Assembly (NCBI GenBank): GCA_947446625.1
Contig: CANFIE010000311.1
Coordinates: forward strand, 1 to 5,218
Source of the DNA: Acetobacteraceae bacterium
GTDB taxonomy: Bacteria > Pseudomonadota > Alphaproteobacteria > Acetobacterales > Acetobacteraceae
Reading direction: 5' to 3'
Length of the DNA stretch: 5,218 nt
Of this stretch, positions 1 through 5,218 are shown piece by piece (the stretch's first letter is position 1; the number at the start of each line of letters is the position of its first letter). The notes under the pieces are model-generated. The model made no database searches. It worked only from the letters and a program-made list of their open reading frames with translations, and was not told the DNA's origin. Made by a program: the position numbers and the translations under genes.

Positions 1-341
1 TCCGCCCCTTCCTGGAAAACTACGCCATGGATGTCGGCATTGTTGATGTCATCTGGAATGGGTTGGCCGAGAGCCTGAAGATTGCCAGCATGTGCGACGT
101 GTATGAAGTGAACTGCGCACCGCACAACTTCTACGGCAACCTGTGCAGCATGATCAGCGCGCATTTCTGCGCCGCCATCCCCAACTTCCGCGTCATGGAA
201 ATCGATATCGACAGCGTGAAGTGGCGCGATGAATTCACCCCACCGCCGGTTATCGAGAATGGCGAGCTGATTCTGCCCACCGGCCCCGGCTGGGGCGTAG
301 AGGTCAACGAAGCCGCCATTCGCGCCCGCGCGCCGAAGTAG
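1..341 (+). CDS. Enolase-superfamily enzyme (mandelate racemase/muconate lactonizing type), C-terminal part
   Basis: Only the last 112 codons are present; the reading frame is open from base 3 and the gene starts left of the window. The visible part is the end of the TIM barrel and the C-terminal capping piece of an MR/MLE-type enzyme. Such enzymes are Mg-dependent, cytoplasmic, usually 370-400 residues long, and remove the alpha-proton of a carboxylate substrate (sugar-acid dehydratases, racemases, cycloisomerases). Counting from the first full codon, D15 in VDVIWNG and H41 in CAPHNFYG match the Asp-His general acid/base pair of the mandelate racemase group. E66 in MEIDID lies where these enzymes carry a late active-site Glu. 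The tail motif PTGPGWGVEVNE is the usual closing segment. The metal-binding residues and N-terminal specificity loops lie outside the window, so the substrate cannot be named. The ATG at 27 is internal. The gene is followed after 12 bases by a dehydrogenase gene, which suggests a shared catabolic operon. Confidence 0.88.
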   Translation, partial: RPFLENYAMDVGIVDVIWNGLAESLKIASMCDVYEVNCAPHNFYGNLCSMISAHFCAAIPNFRVMEIDIDSVKWRDEFTPPPVIENGELILPTGPGWGVEVNEAAIRARAPK

Positions 342-346
342 AAGGA
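342..346 (+). promoter_or_regulatory. Ribosome binding site of the 2-hydroxyacid dehydrogenase
   Basis: AAGGA lies 7 bases before the ATG at 354 and directly after the TAG stop of the upstream gene. It fixes the start of the dehydrogenase and supports translation from a shared mRNA. Confidence 0.7.
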
Positions 347-353
347 AACACCA

Positions 354-1382
354 ATGCCGAAATTCACCATTGTTACCCCCAACTTCCAGGGCAACCTGGG
401 CTACGCGCAGGAAATGCAGGGCCTGTCGGGGCTGGATGCCGAGATCATCGAGGCGCCGGACCAGGCCAGCTTCGCCCAGATGGTGAAGGGTGCCGACGCC
501 ATCTACGCCAAGGGCTGGCCGGTGGGCCGCGAGATCATCGAGAGCCTGACCAAGTGCCAGGTGATCAGCCTGGGCAGTGTGGGCGTTGACAGCATTGACG
601 TGAAGGCCGCCACCGCCGCCGGCATTCCGGTGACCAACGTGCCGGATACCTTCATCGAGGAAGTGGCCGACCACGCCATGATGCTGCTGCTGGCCGGCTT
701 CCGCCGCCTGATCGAGCAGGACAAGATGGTGCGCGAGGGCCGTTGGCGCGAAGGCCGCCCGGCGCTGTACAAGAATGCGCGGTTGCAGGGCCAGACGCTC
801 GGCCTCATCAGCTTTGGCCGCGTGGCGCGTGCGGTGGCCAAGCGGGCGCAGCCCTTCGGCCTGCGCGTCATCGCCTATGATCCCTTCGTGGATGAGACGC
901 TGATGAGCGAGTTGGGCGTGCTGCCGGCCACGCTGAACGAGGTGCTGAGCACGTCGGACTTCATCAGCATGCACGCCCCGGCGCGGCCGGAAGTGCACCA
1001 CATGCTGCGCGAGGAACACTTCCGCATGATGAAGCCGACGGCGGTGTTCATCAACACCGGCCGTGGACCGACGGTGGACGAGAACGCGCTGATCAAGGCG
1101 ATGCAGGAAAAGTGGATTGCCCACGCCGCGCTGGACGTGCTGGAGACCGAGCCGCCGAGCCACAACAACCCGCTGCTGCGCATGGAAACCGTGACGCTGA
1201 CCGCGCATGTGGCCAGCGCCAGCGCCCGGTTTGACGATGCGCGCAAGACCCGCGTGGGGCTGGAGCTTGGCCTGGTGCTTTCCGGCAAGTGGCCGCTGAG
1301 CTGCGTGAACCCCGCCGTGCTGCAACACACCAAGCTGCGCCGCTGGCAGCCCGTTGGCATGGGCCGCGGCCCGAATTCGTAG
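354..1382 (+). CDS. D-isomer-specific 2-hydroxyacid dehydrogenase (CtBP/phosphoglycerate dehydrogenase-like)
   Basis: A complete 342-residue cytoplasmic NAD(P)-dependent oxidoreductase that should interconvert a D-2-hydroxyacid and a 2-oxoacid. The length is normal to slightly long (family about 310-340). The split catalytic domain covers roughly residues 1-110 and 295-342, and the inserted Rossmann domain roughly 111-294. The dinucleotide loop is GLISFGRVA at 150-158, with an acidic D176 in VIAYDP about 20 residues on, which suggests NAD preference. The catalytic triad is visible: R237 in INTGRGPTVDE, E266 in DVLETEPP, and H285 in LTAHVAS. The R-to-E spacing of 29 equals that in E. coli SerA. 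An oddity is S153 at the second Gly of the usual GxGxxG. The gene sits 12 bases after the enolase-superfamily gene and 10 bases before an SDR gene, so a role in sugar-acid or hydroxyacid catabolism is more likely than serine synthesis. The exact substrate is unknown; CtBP-like and PGDH-like subfamilies cannot be separated by eye. Confidence 0.93.
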   Translation: MPKFTIVTPNFQGNLGYAQEMQGLSGLDAEIIEAPDQASFAQMVKGADAIYAKGWPVGREIIESLTKCQVISLGSVGVDSIDVKAATAAGIPVTNVPDTFIEEVADHAMMLLLAGFRRLIEQDKMVREGRWREGRPALYKNARLQGQTLGLISFGRVARAVAKRAQPFGLRVIAYDPFVDETLMSELGVLPATLNEVLSTSDFISMHAPARPEVHHMLREEHFRMMKPTAVFINTGRGPTVDENALIKAMQEKWIAHAALDVLETEPPSHNNPLLRMETVTLTAHVASASARFDDARKTRVGLELGLVLSGKWPLSCVNPAVLQHTKLRRWQPVGMGRGPNS

Positions 1383-1385
1383 GAG
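1381..1385 (+). promoter_or_regulatory. Ribosome binding site of the SDR gene
   Basis: AGGAG overlaps the TAG stop of the upstream dehydrogenase and stands 7 bases before the ATG at 1393. This decides the start against an in-frame ATG at 1354, which would overlap the upstream gene by 29 bases and add 13 residues ahead of the Rossmann fold. Confidence 0.75.
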
Positions 1386-1392
1386 AGAGAGC

Positions 1393-2142
1393 ATGACGAA
1401 ATACGCTGTAGTTACCGGCGCCGGTTCGGGCGTTGGCCGTGCCGCCGCCCTGGCGCTGCTGGCCGATGGCTGGACCGTGGCCCTGGCCGGCCGCCGCGCC
1501 GACGCCCTGGCCGAAACCGTGGGCCTGGCCGGCAATGCCGGCCCGCGCGCCCTACCCGTGCCCACCGATGTGGGCGACCCCAACGCGGTGAACGCGCTGT
1601 TCGAGCAGTTGAAGGCCAGTTGGGGCCGGCTGGACTTCCTGTTCAACAACGCCGGCGGCAACGTGCCCGCCGGGCCGATTGAGGACCTGAAGTACGAGGA
1701 TTGGGCCCGTGTGGTGCAGGTGAACCTGACCGGCAGCTTCCTCTGCGCCCAGGCCGCCTTCCGCCTGATGAAGGACCAGTCGCCGCAGGGTGGCCGCATT
1801 GTGAACAATGGCAGCATCAGCGCGCATGTGCCGCGGCCCGACAGCGTGGCCTATACCAGCACCAAGCACGCCATCACCGGCCTGACCAAGACGCTGGCGC
1901 TTGATGGCCGCAAGTACGACATCGTCTCGGGCCAAATCGACATTGGCAATGCCGCCACGCCGATGACGGCGCGCATGGCCAAGGGCGTGAAGCAGGCCAC
2001 CGGCGAGTTGAAGGTCGAACCCACCTTCGACGTGACCCATGTGGGCAACAGCATCCTGATGATGGCCAACCTGCCGCTGGATGCGAATATCCAGTTCCTG
2101 ACCATCGCCGCCGCCAAGATGCCCTGGATCGCGCGCGGCTGA
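1393..2142 (+). CDS. SDR-family NAD(P)-dependent oxidoreductase
   Basis: A complete 249-residue classical short-chain dehydrogenase/reductase, the usual length for the family, with a single cytoplasmic Rossmann domain. Visible motifs in order: cofactor loop TGAGSGVG at 8-15; D59 in PTDVGD, which contacts the adenine ring; NNAG at 85-88; and the full catalytic tetrad N111, S141 (NNGSIS), Y154 and K158 (YTSTK). R34/R35 after the second strand (ALAGRR) is compatible with NADP(H), though this is only suggestive. In place of the common PG motif after strand six it reads GQIDIGNAAT at 180-189, which I recall from a subgroup of bacterial SDRs. I chose the ATG at 1393 because of the AGGAG just upstream. 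As the last gene of the apparent operon it probably oxidises or reduces a hydroxyl/keto group of an intermediate made by the two upstream enzymes. The substrate is not predictable. A hairpin begins 1 base after its stop codon. Confidence 0.93.
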   Translation: MTKYAVVTGAGSGVGRAAALALLADGWTVALAGRRADALAETVGLAGNAGPRALPVPTDVGDPNAVNALFEQLKASWGRLDFLFNNAGGNVPAGPIEDLKYEDWARVVQVNLTGSFLCAQAAFRLMKDQSPQGGRIVNNGSISAHVPRPDSVAYTSTKHAITGLTKTLALDGRKYDIVSGQIDIGNAATPMTARMAKGVKQATGELKVEPTFDVTHVGNSILMMANLPLDANIQFLTIAAAKMPWIARG

Positions 2143-2143
2143 G

Positions 2144-2195
2144 CTAGAGCAATATCCGTTCTGATGGAATCATCAGAACGGATTTCTTGCTCTAG
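2144..2195. repeat. Imperfect palindrome, REP-like element or transcription terminator
   Basis: The outer stem CTAGAGCAA (2144-2152) pairs with TTGCTCTAG (2187-2195). The inner stem ATCCGTTCTGATG (2154-2166) pairs with CATCAGAACGGAT (2171-2183). The loop is GAAT, and a small asymmetric internal loop (1 against 3 bases) separates the stems, giving 22 base pairs in all. It lies directly after the SDR stop, so ending + strand transcription is a natural role. However, only TTT follows, not a long T tract, so a classical intrinsic terminator is uncertain. The CTAGAGC...GCTCTAG ends resemble dispersed intergenic palindromes I know from alphaproteobacterial genomes (from memory). The stretch is visibly richer in A+T than the genes around it. 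Confidence 0.75.
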
Positions 2196-2208
2196 TTTCA
2201 AATGGTTA

Positions 2209-2246
2209 TAGAGCACTATGCGCCCGTCAGGGCGCATAGTGCTCTA
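2209..2246. repeat. Perfect 17-bp hairpin in the convergent gap, terminator candidate
   Basis: The arm TAGAGCACTATGCGCCC (2209-2225) pairs without mismatch with 2230-2246 around a GTCA loop. It ends 20 bases beyond the stop codon of the - strand kinase gene, a typical place for that gene's transcription end. Neither side has a T tract. Its outer seven pairs, TAGAGCA/TGCTCTA, are the same as those of the neighbouring palindrome at 2144-2195, while the inner parts differ. This suggests two members of one palindrome family side by side, together serving both converging genes. Confidence 0.75.
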
Positions 2247-2266
2247 AGCGAACGGCGGCGCGGTAC

Positions 2267-4447
2267 CTACTGCGCCGCCACCGCCAGCGCCACCGAGGCG
2301 TTGGGCGCCTGCTGACGCAACGGCGCCACAATCTCACACACCACGCCTTCGGGGTGGAAGAAGAGCTGCACCGTGCCACCCAACTCGCGGGCCAGGCCAC
2401 GTTCCAGCAGCCGGGTGCCAAAGCCGCGTGCGGCCGGCGGCCCGGGCACCGGCGGCCCGCCACTCTCCGCCCAGCGCAGCCGCAGCATCGGCGGGATGCC
2501 TTCCTGCTTTGAGGGCTCGACCAGCCAGCTCACCTCCACCCGCCCACCGGGCTGGGTCAACGCGCCATGGCGGGCGGCGTTGGTGGCCAGTTCATGCAGC
2601 GCCACGCCCAGCGGCACGGCAAAGCGCGGCGGCACGCGCAGCGGCGGACCCAGCGCCACATGGCGCGGCGTACCGCCCCCGGTGCCGTGCGGCGCCAGCG
2701 CCAGCGCCACCAACTCGCCCAGCTCCACGCCGGTCCAGCCCTCGCGGGTCAGCACGTCATGGCTGCGGGCCAGGGCCAGCAGGCGCGCCTCAAACGCCGC
2801 CCGGGCCGAAGCCGGGATGATGCCACCCGAACCCGGCGGCGCGCGCAGCGTTTGCGAGGCAATGGACTGCACTGCCGCCAGGGTGTTCTTCACCCGGTGG
2901 TTCAACTCGCCCACCGCCAGCCGCAGCCGCTGTTCGGCGCGGCGGCGCTCGGTCACGTCGCTCAGCACGCCCAGGAATTTGCCCGCGCCATCCGGCGCCC
3001 GATGCAGCGCGCCCAGGGCTTCCAGCCAGCGAATATCGCCGTCTCCGGCGCGGCGGATGCGGAATTCCAGGGTCAGCGGCGCGGCGCCGCGCAGCGCCCG
3101 GCGGAACACCCGCTTCACCTGGTCGCGGTCCTCGGGCAGCACATGTTCCAGAAAGCGCCGCCAGTCCCAATGCGCCAGCGGCGTGGGGTAGCCAAACAGC
3201 GCGTCATGCCGGGGCGAGCGTTCCACCACGCCGCTGGCCTGGTCCAACTCCCAGGCCGCCATGCCGCCGGCTTCCAGCGCCAGGCCCAGCCGGGCGCGTT
3301 CCTCGGTCAGCGCCGCGGCGGCGCGGTCGCGGCCCTCGGCGGCCTCTGCCATGCGGTCCAGCGCGCTGGCCAGGTGGTACAATTCGGGGGTCGAGCCGCT
3401 CAGCGCCGGCGCGACGCGCAGGTCGTACTGACCCAGGCTCCAGCGCTCGGCGCCGGCCAGCAGAATCTCCAGCGGGTTCAGCACAAAGCGCCGGGCGCCG
3501 AGGAAGGCGGCGGCGAAGGCCATCACCATGCCCCAGAGGATAAGCAGCGCCCCGCGCCGGCCGGCGGCTTCCACCGGGGCCAGGGCGGCGGCAGCGTCCA
3601 GTGAAATGGCCACGCGCAGCGCGCCGGCGGTACCGGGCACCGAAGGCCCAATGCCAAACAGACGCTGCGCCCCGTTCAGCCCGGGCGCTTCCACCACCCG
3701 GGCGGCGCTCTCGGCGTCATCGGAAAAGCCCGGCGCGGGCGGAAAGGGCGGCAATAGCCGCATCAGCCAACTCGGGGTGGGTTGGCCCAGCACCAAGGGG
3801 TCCTGCGCCAGGTCGGAAAGCCGCAGTACCGTGTGATTCTCGCGGTCCACCACGGTAAGGTCGGCGCCTGCCGGCAGGCCGATGGGGCGCAGCAGGTCGG
3901 CAATATAGTTCACGCCAATGGCGGCACCGACCACGCCAATGGGCTTGCCGTCACTGCCGCGAATGGGCAGGCCGAAATGGATGGTGCCGCCGCGCAGGAT
4001 GGAAGCCGCCACCTCCCATTCGCTGACCACGAAGTCGTTCGTCTCAATCGCCAGCTTGAAGAAGGAGCGGTCGCTGTCATCGATCACCCGTGGCGGGGTG
4101 CCGGCGGTGGTGCAGAGCAACCAGCCATCCATGCCAACGCCGCCAAGCAGGATCTGGTCCGAGAAGCGGCTGCGCAGCGGCACCAGCATTTGCGTGCAGG
4201 GGCCGTGTTCCAGCGAGCGGATGGGCGGCGCCTCGCTCAGCACCACCAGCGCCTCGCGCAGGCCTTCCACGAAGCGGCCAAGCCGGGCCGAGGCTTCCCG
4301 CGCCATGCGCAGCGCCTGGTCATGCGCCGCGGCGGTGCGCTGGGCGCGCAACTCAACCTCGGAGGCAGCCAGCAGCAGCACGGCCGGCGCCAGGGCCAAG
4401 CCGACAAGCAGGAAGAGGCGGGTGACGAGGTTGGGGGGCTTAATCAC
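2267..4447 (-). CDS. HWE-family sensor histidine kinase with periplasmic Cache-like domain, HAMP and PAS
   Basis: A complete 726-residue inner-membrane sensor kinase. Domains in order: a short cytoplasmic start, membrane segment about 11-28, periplasmic double-Cache-like ligand domain about 30-295 (landmarks DRSFFKLA at 126-133 and the GLPIRGSDGKPIGVVGAAI stretch at 159-177), second membrane segment about 299-318, HAMP linker about 319-372, PAS domain about 385-502 (VLPEDRDQV, DVTERRRAEQ), then the kinase core. The core is of the HWE type: phospho-accepting H517 in ELNHRVKNTLAAVQSIA, N-box HELATNAARHG at 618-628 with N623, the signature W659-x-E661 in RWAESGGP, and a glycine loop GFGTRL at 675-680. 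It should autophosphorylate on H517 and pass phosphate to a response regulator, but none is in view. The start is GTG at 4447; it places the first membrane segment correctly and no ATG in frame precedes it. No Shine-Dalgarno is evident. Upstream on the same strand, 64 bases away, is an aminotransferase gene. The ligand is unknown. Confidence 0.93.
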   Translation of the reverse strand: MIKPPNLVTRLFLLVGLALAPAVLLLAASEVELRAQRTAAAHDQALRMAREASARLGRFVEGLREALVVLSEAPPIRSLEHGPCTQMLVPLRSRFSDQILLGGVGMDGWLLCTTAGTPPRVIDDSDRSFFKLAIETNDFVVSEWEVAASILRGGTIHFGLPIRGSDGKPIGVVGAAIGVNYIADLLRPIGLPAGADLTVVDRENHTVLRLSDLAQDPLVLGQPTPSWLMRLLPPFPPAPGFSDDAESAARVVEAPGLNGAQRLFGIGPSVPGTAGALRVAISLDAAAALAPVEAAGRRGALLILWGMVMAFAAAFLGARRFVLNPLEILLAGAERWSLGQYDLRVAPALSGSTPELYHLASALDRMAEAAEGRDRAAAALTEERARLGLALEAGGMAAWELDQASGVVERSPRHDALFGYPTPLAHWDWRRFLEHVLPEDRDQVKRVFRRALRGAAPLTLEFRIRRAGDGDIRWLEALGALHRAPDGAGKFLGVLSDVTERRRAEQRLRLAVGELNHRVKNTLAAVQSIASQTLRAPPGSGGIIPASARAAFEARLLALARSHDVLTREGWTGVELGELVALALAPHGTGGGTPRHVALGPPLRVPPRFAVPLGVALHELATNAARHGALTQPGGRVEVSWLVEPSKQEGIPPMLRLRWAESGGPPVPGPPAARGFGTRLLERGLARELGGTVQLFFHPEGVVCEIVAPLRQQAPNASVALAVAAQ

Positions 4448-4448
4448 A

Positions 4449-4462
4449 GGGTAAGCTTACCC
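4449..4462. promoter_or_regulatory. 14-bp perfect palindrome abutting the kinase start codon
   Basis: GGGTAAGCTTACCC reads the same on both strands and ends one base before the GTG at 4447. It occupies the place where a ribosome binding site would be and overlaps the -10 box of the candidate promoter. It could be an operator for a dimeric regulator, or chance: a 14-bp palindrome is expected about 0.3 times in a window this size. The palindrome is seen directly; its function is inference. Confidence 0.35.
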
Positions 4463-4481
4463 AACCCCATGAAAATGCCAA
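4454..4481 (-). promoter_or_regulatory. Candidate sigma-70-type promoter of the kinase gene
   Basis: On the - strand, TTGGCA (4481-4476, five of six matches to TTGACA) is followed after 16 bases by TAAGCT (4459-4454, three of six matches to TATAAT). It lies in an A+T-richer patch within very GC-rich sequence. Transcription would begin about 7 bases downstream, at or next to the GTG start codon, which would give a leaderless mRNA. That would fit the lack of a Shine-Dalgarno. The -10 match is weak. Confidence 0.3.
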
Positions 4482-4511
4482 TAAACATTGTCGCCAGCCC
4501 CAGCCGGAGGG

Positions 4512-5218
4512 CTAGCCCCGGCGCAAAAAGCCGCAAATTCGCTCCAGTGCTTGCTCCAACGTGGCGGTTTGCTGGGCAAAACACAGCCGGAAATGCCCCT
4601 CCCCCTCCGGCCCGAAGGCGCTGCCCGGGGCAATGCCCACCTTGGCTTCCACCAGCATGCGCTTGGCGACGGCCAGGCTGTCAGTCAGCCCTTCCACCCG
4701 GAAAAAGCTGTACATGGCCCCGGCCGGCACCGGGGCGGTCACGCCCGGTACGGCGTTCAGCGCGGCGGCGGCCATGTCGCGCAGTCCACGGTAGCGGGCC
4801 TGCTGCTCGGCGATGAAGCTGTCGCCGCCCTCCAGCGCCGCGATGCCGCCACGCTGGGTGAAGACCGGAGTGCAACTGGTATTGTACTCGGAAAGCTTGG
4901 CCAGGCCGTCCACCACCCCGGGGGACGCCACAATCCAGCCCAGGCGCCAGCCGGTCATGGCCCAGGATTTGGAAAAGCTGTTCACCGCCAGCACCCGGTC
5001 CTCGGGCATGGCGATGTCCAGGATGGAAGGCGCGGCGGGGCCTTCGAAGTAGATGCGCTCATACACCTCGTCGGCCAGAATCCAGGTGCCGGTGCGGCGG
5101 CAGGCGGCCAGCACCAGGGCCAACTCGTCCCGCGTCAGGCAGAAGCCGGTGGGGTTGGCCGGGGAGTTCAGCAACAGCAACTTCAGCCCGGGGCGGATGG
5201 CGGCCAGCAGGCGGTCCA
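4512..5218 (-). CDS. Class I/II PLP-dependent aminotransferase, C-terminal part
   Basis: The last 234 codons are visible; the frame stays open to the window edge, so about 150 N-terminal residues are missing (family about 385-400). It is a cytoplasmic fold-type I enzyme of the aspartate/aromatic aminotransferase group, transferring an amino group between an amino acid and a 2-oxoacid through pyridoxal phosphate. Numbering from the first full codon at the edge: NSPANPTG with N21, ADEVYERIYF with D49 (pyridine nitrogen) and Y52, the PLP-binding lysine K83 in NSFSKSWAMTGWRLG with R91 (phosphate), and R210 in GHFRLCFA, which should bind the substrate carboxylate. All expected catalytic residues of this half are present. 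The TTG at 5180 lies inside the gene, between the codons for K12 and N17, and is not the start. The stop is TAG at 4514-4512. A small GC-rich inverted repeat (4503-4522) overlaps the stop but has no T tract. Amino acid specificity cannot be told from this half. The kinase gene follows 64 bases downstream. Confidence 0.93.
   Translation of the reverse strand, partial: DRLLAAIRPGLKLLLLNSPANPTGFCLTRDELALVLAACRRTGTWILADEVYERIYFEGPAAPSILDIAMPEDRVLAVNSFSKSWAMTGWRLGWIVASPGVVDGLAKLSEYNTSCTPVFTQRGGIAALEGGDSFIAEQQARYRGLRDMAAAALNAVPGVTAPVPAGAMYSFFRVEGLTDSLAVAKRMLVEAKVGIAPGSAFGPEGEGHFRLCFAQQTATLEQALERICGFLRRG

Noticed and set aside
503..1360. Long - strand open frames opposite the 2-hydroxyacid dehydrogenase
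   Set aside because: The + strand frame has the full catalytic triad, nucleotide loop and ribosome binding site. The opposite frames show only biased composition.
1354..1392. Upstream in-frame ATG giving the SDR 13 extra residues
   Set aside because: It lies inside the preceding gene, would precede the Rossmann fold with an Arg-rich leader, and the AGGAG at 1381-1385 points clearly to the ATG at 1393.
1552..2237. Minus-strand open frames opposite the SDR gene, one beginning inside the intergenic hairpin
   Set aside because: There is no domain similarity and no convincing ribosome binding site, and they fully overlap a canonical SDR. They are shadow frames.
2373..3604. Several long + strand open frames opposite the kinase C-terminal half
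   Set aside because: They overlap each other in different frames, are Arg/Pro/Ala/Ser-rich, have no recognisable motif, and oppose the HWE kinase core and PAS domain.
4468..4470. ATG on the - strand just upstream of the kinase as an alternative start
   Set aside because: It is out of frame with the kinase and reaches a TGA after eight codons.
4503..4522. GC-rich inverted repeat over the aminotransferase stop codon as a terminator
   Set aside because: The stem is only five to seven pairs with a bulge and has no T tract on the - strand. In such GC-rich DNA this arises easily by chance.
3782..4816. A 344-codon open frame on the + strand, antisense to the kinase and running into the aminotransferase
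   Set aside because: It lies opposite two genes with complete catalytic motifs. Its product is low-complexity and rich in Ala, Arg, Gly, Pro and Gln with no domain, as expected for the opposite strand of GC-rich coding DNA.
5178..5180. TTG as start codon of the aminotransferase
   Set aside because: The frame continues to the window edge with family-like sequence (DRLLAAIRPGLK) and the start would remove the N-terminal half, so it is an internal Leu codon.

Overview
This window comes from a GC-rich genome (about two thirds G+C by eye). It is probably from an alphaproteobacterium. Three signs point that way: an HWE-family sensor histidine kinase (a family concentrated in Alphaproteobacteria), intergenic palindromes with AGAGCA...TGCTCT ends, and a run of GC-rich sugar-acid or hydroxyacid catabolic genes. 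An Acetobacteraceae/Rhodospirillales-type host would fit, but that is a guess from style and not from a marker gene.

Layout. On the + strand, positions 1-2142 hold three tightly packed genes that look like one operon: the 3' end of an enolase-superfamily (mandelate racemase/muconate lactonizing type) gene, a complete D-isomer-specific 2-hydroxyacid dehydrogenase (354-1382), and a complete short-chain dehydrogenase/reductase (1393-2142). The gaps are 12 and 10 bases, and each downstream start has a purine-rich ribosome binding site. On the - strand, positions 2267-5218 hold a complete membrane-bound HWE sensor histidine kinase (4447-2267, GTG start). Upstream of it is the 3' two-thirds of a class I/II PLP-dependent aminotransferase, cut by the window's right edge.

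The two transcription units converge. The 124 bases between them hold two strong hairpins, an imperfect one at 2144-2195 and a perfect 17-bp stem at 2209-2246. Both end in the same TAGAGCA/TGCTCTA arms. They probably end transcription from both sides and may belong to a dispersed palindromic repeat family.

How the genes may work together. The + strand set fits a short catabolic route for a sugar acid or other hydroxyacid: an enolase-superfamily enzyme that abstracts an alpha-proton (dehydration or epimerisation), followed by two NAD(P)-dependent oxidoreductases. The substrate cannot be read from the sequence. The kinase has no response regulator in view and need not control these genes. Its start region is unusual: a 14-bp perfect palindrome abuts the GTG, no Shine-Dalgarno is evident, and a candidate promoter would begin transcription at the start codon itself. 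I see no CRISPR array, tRNA, rRNA or insertion sequence, and nothing that clearly amounts to a new system.
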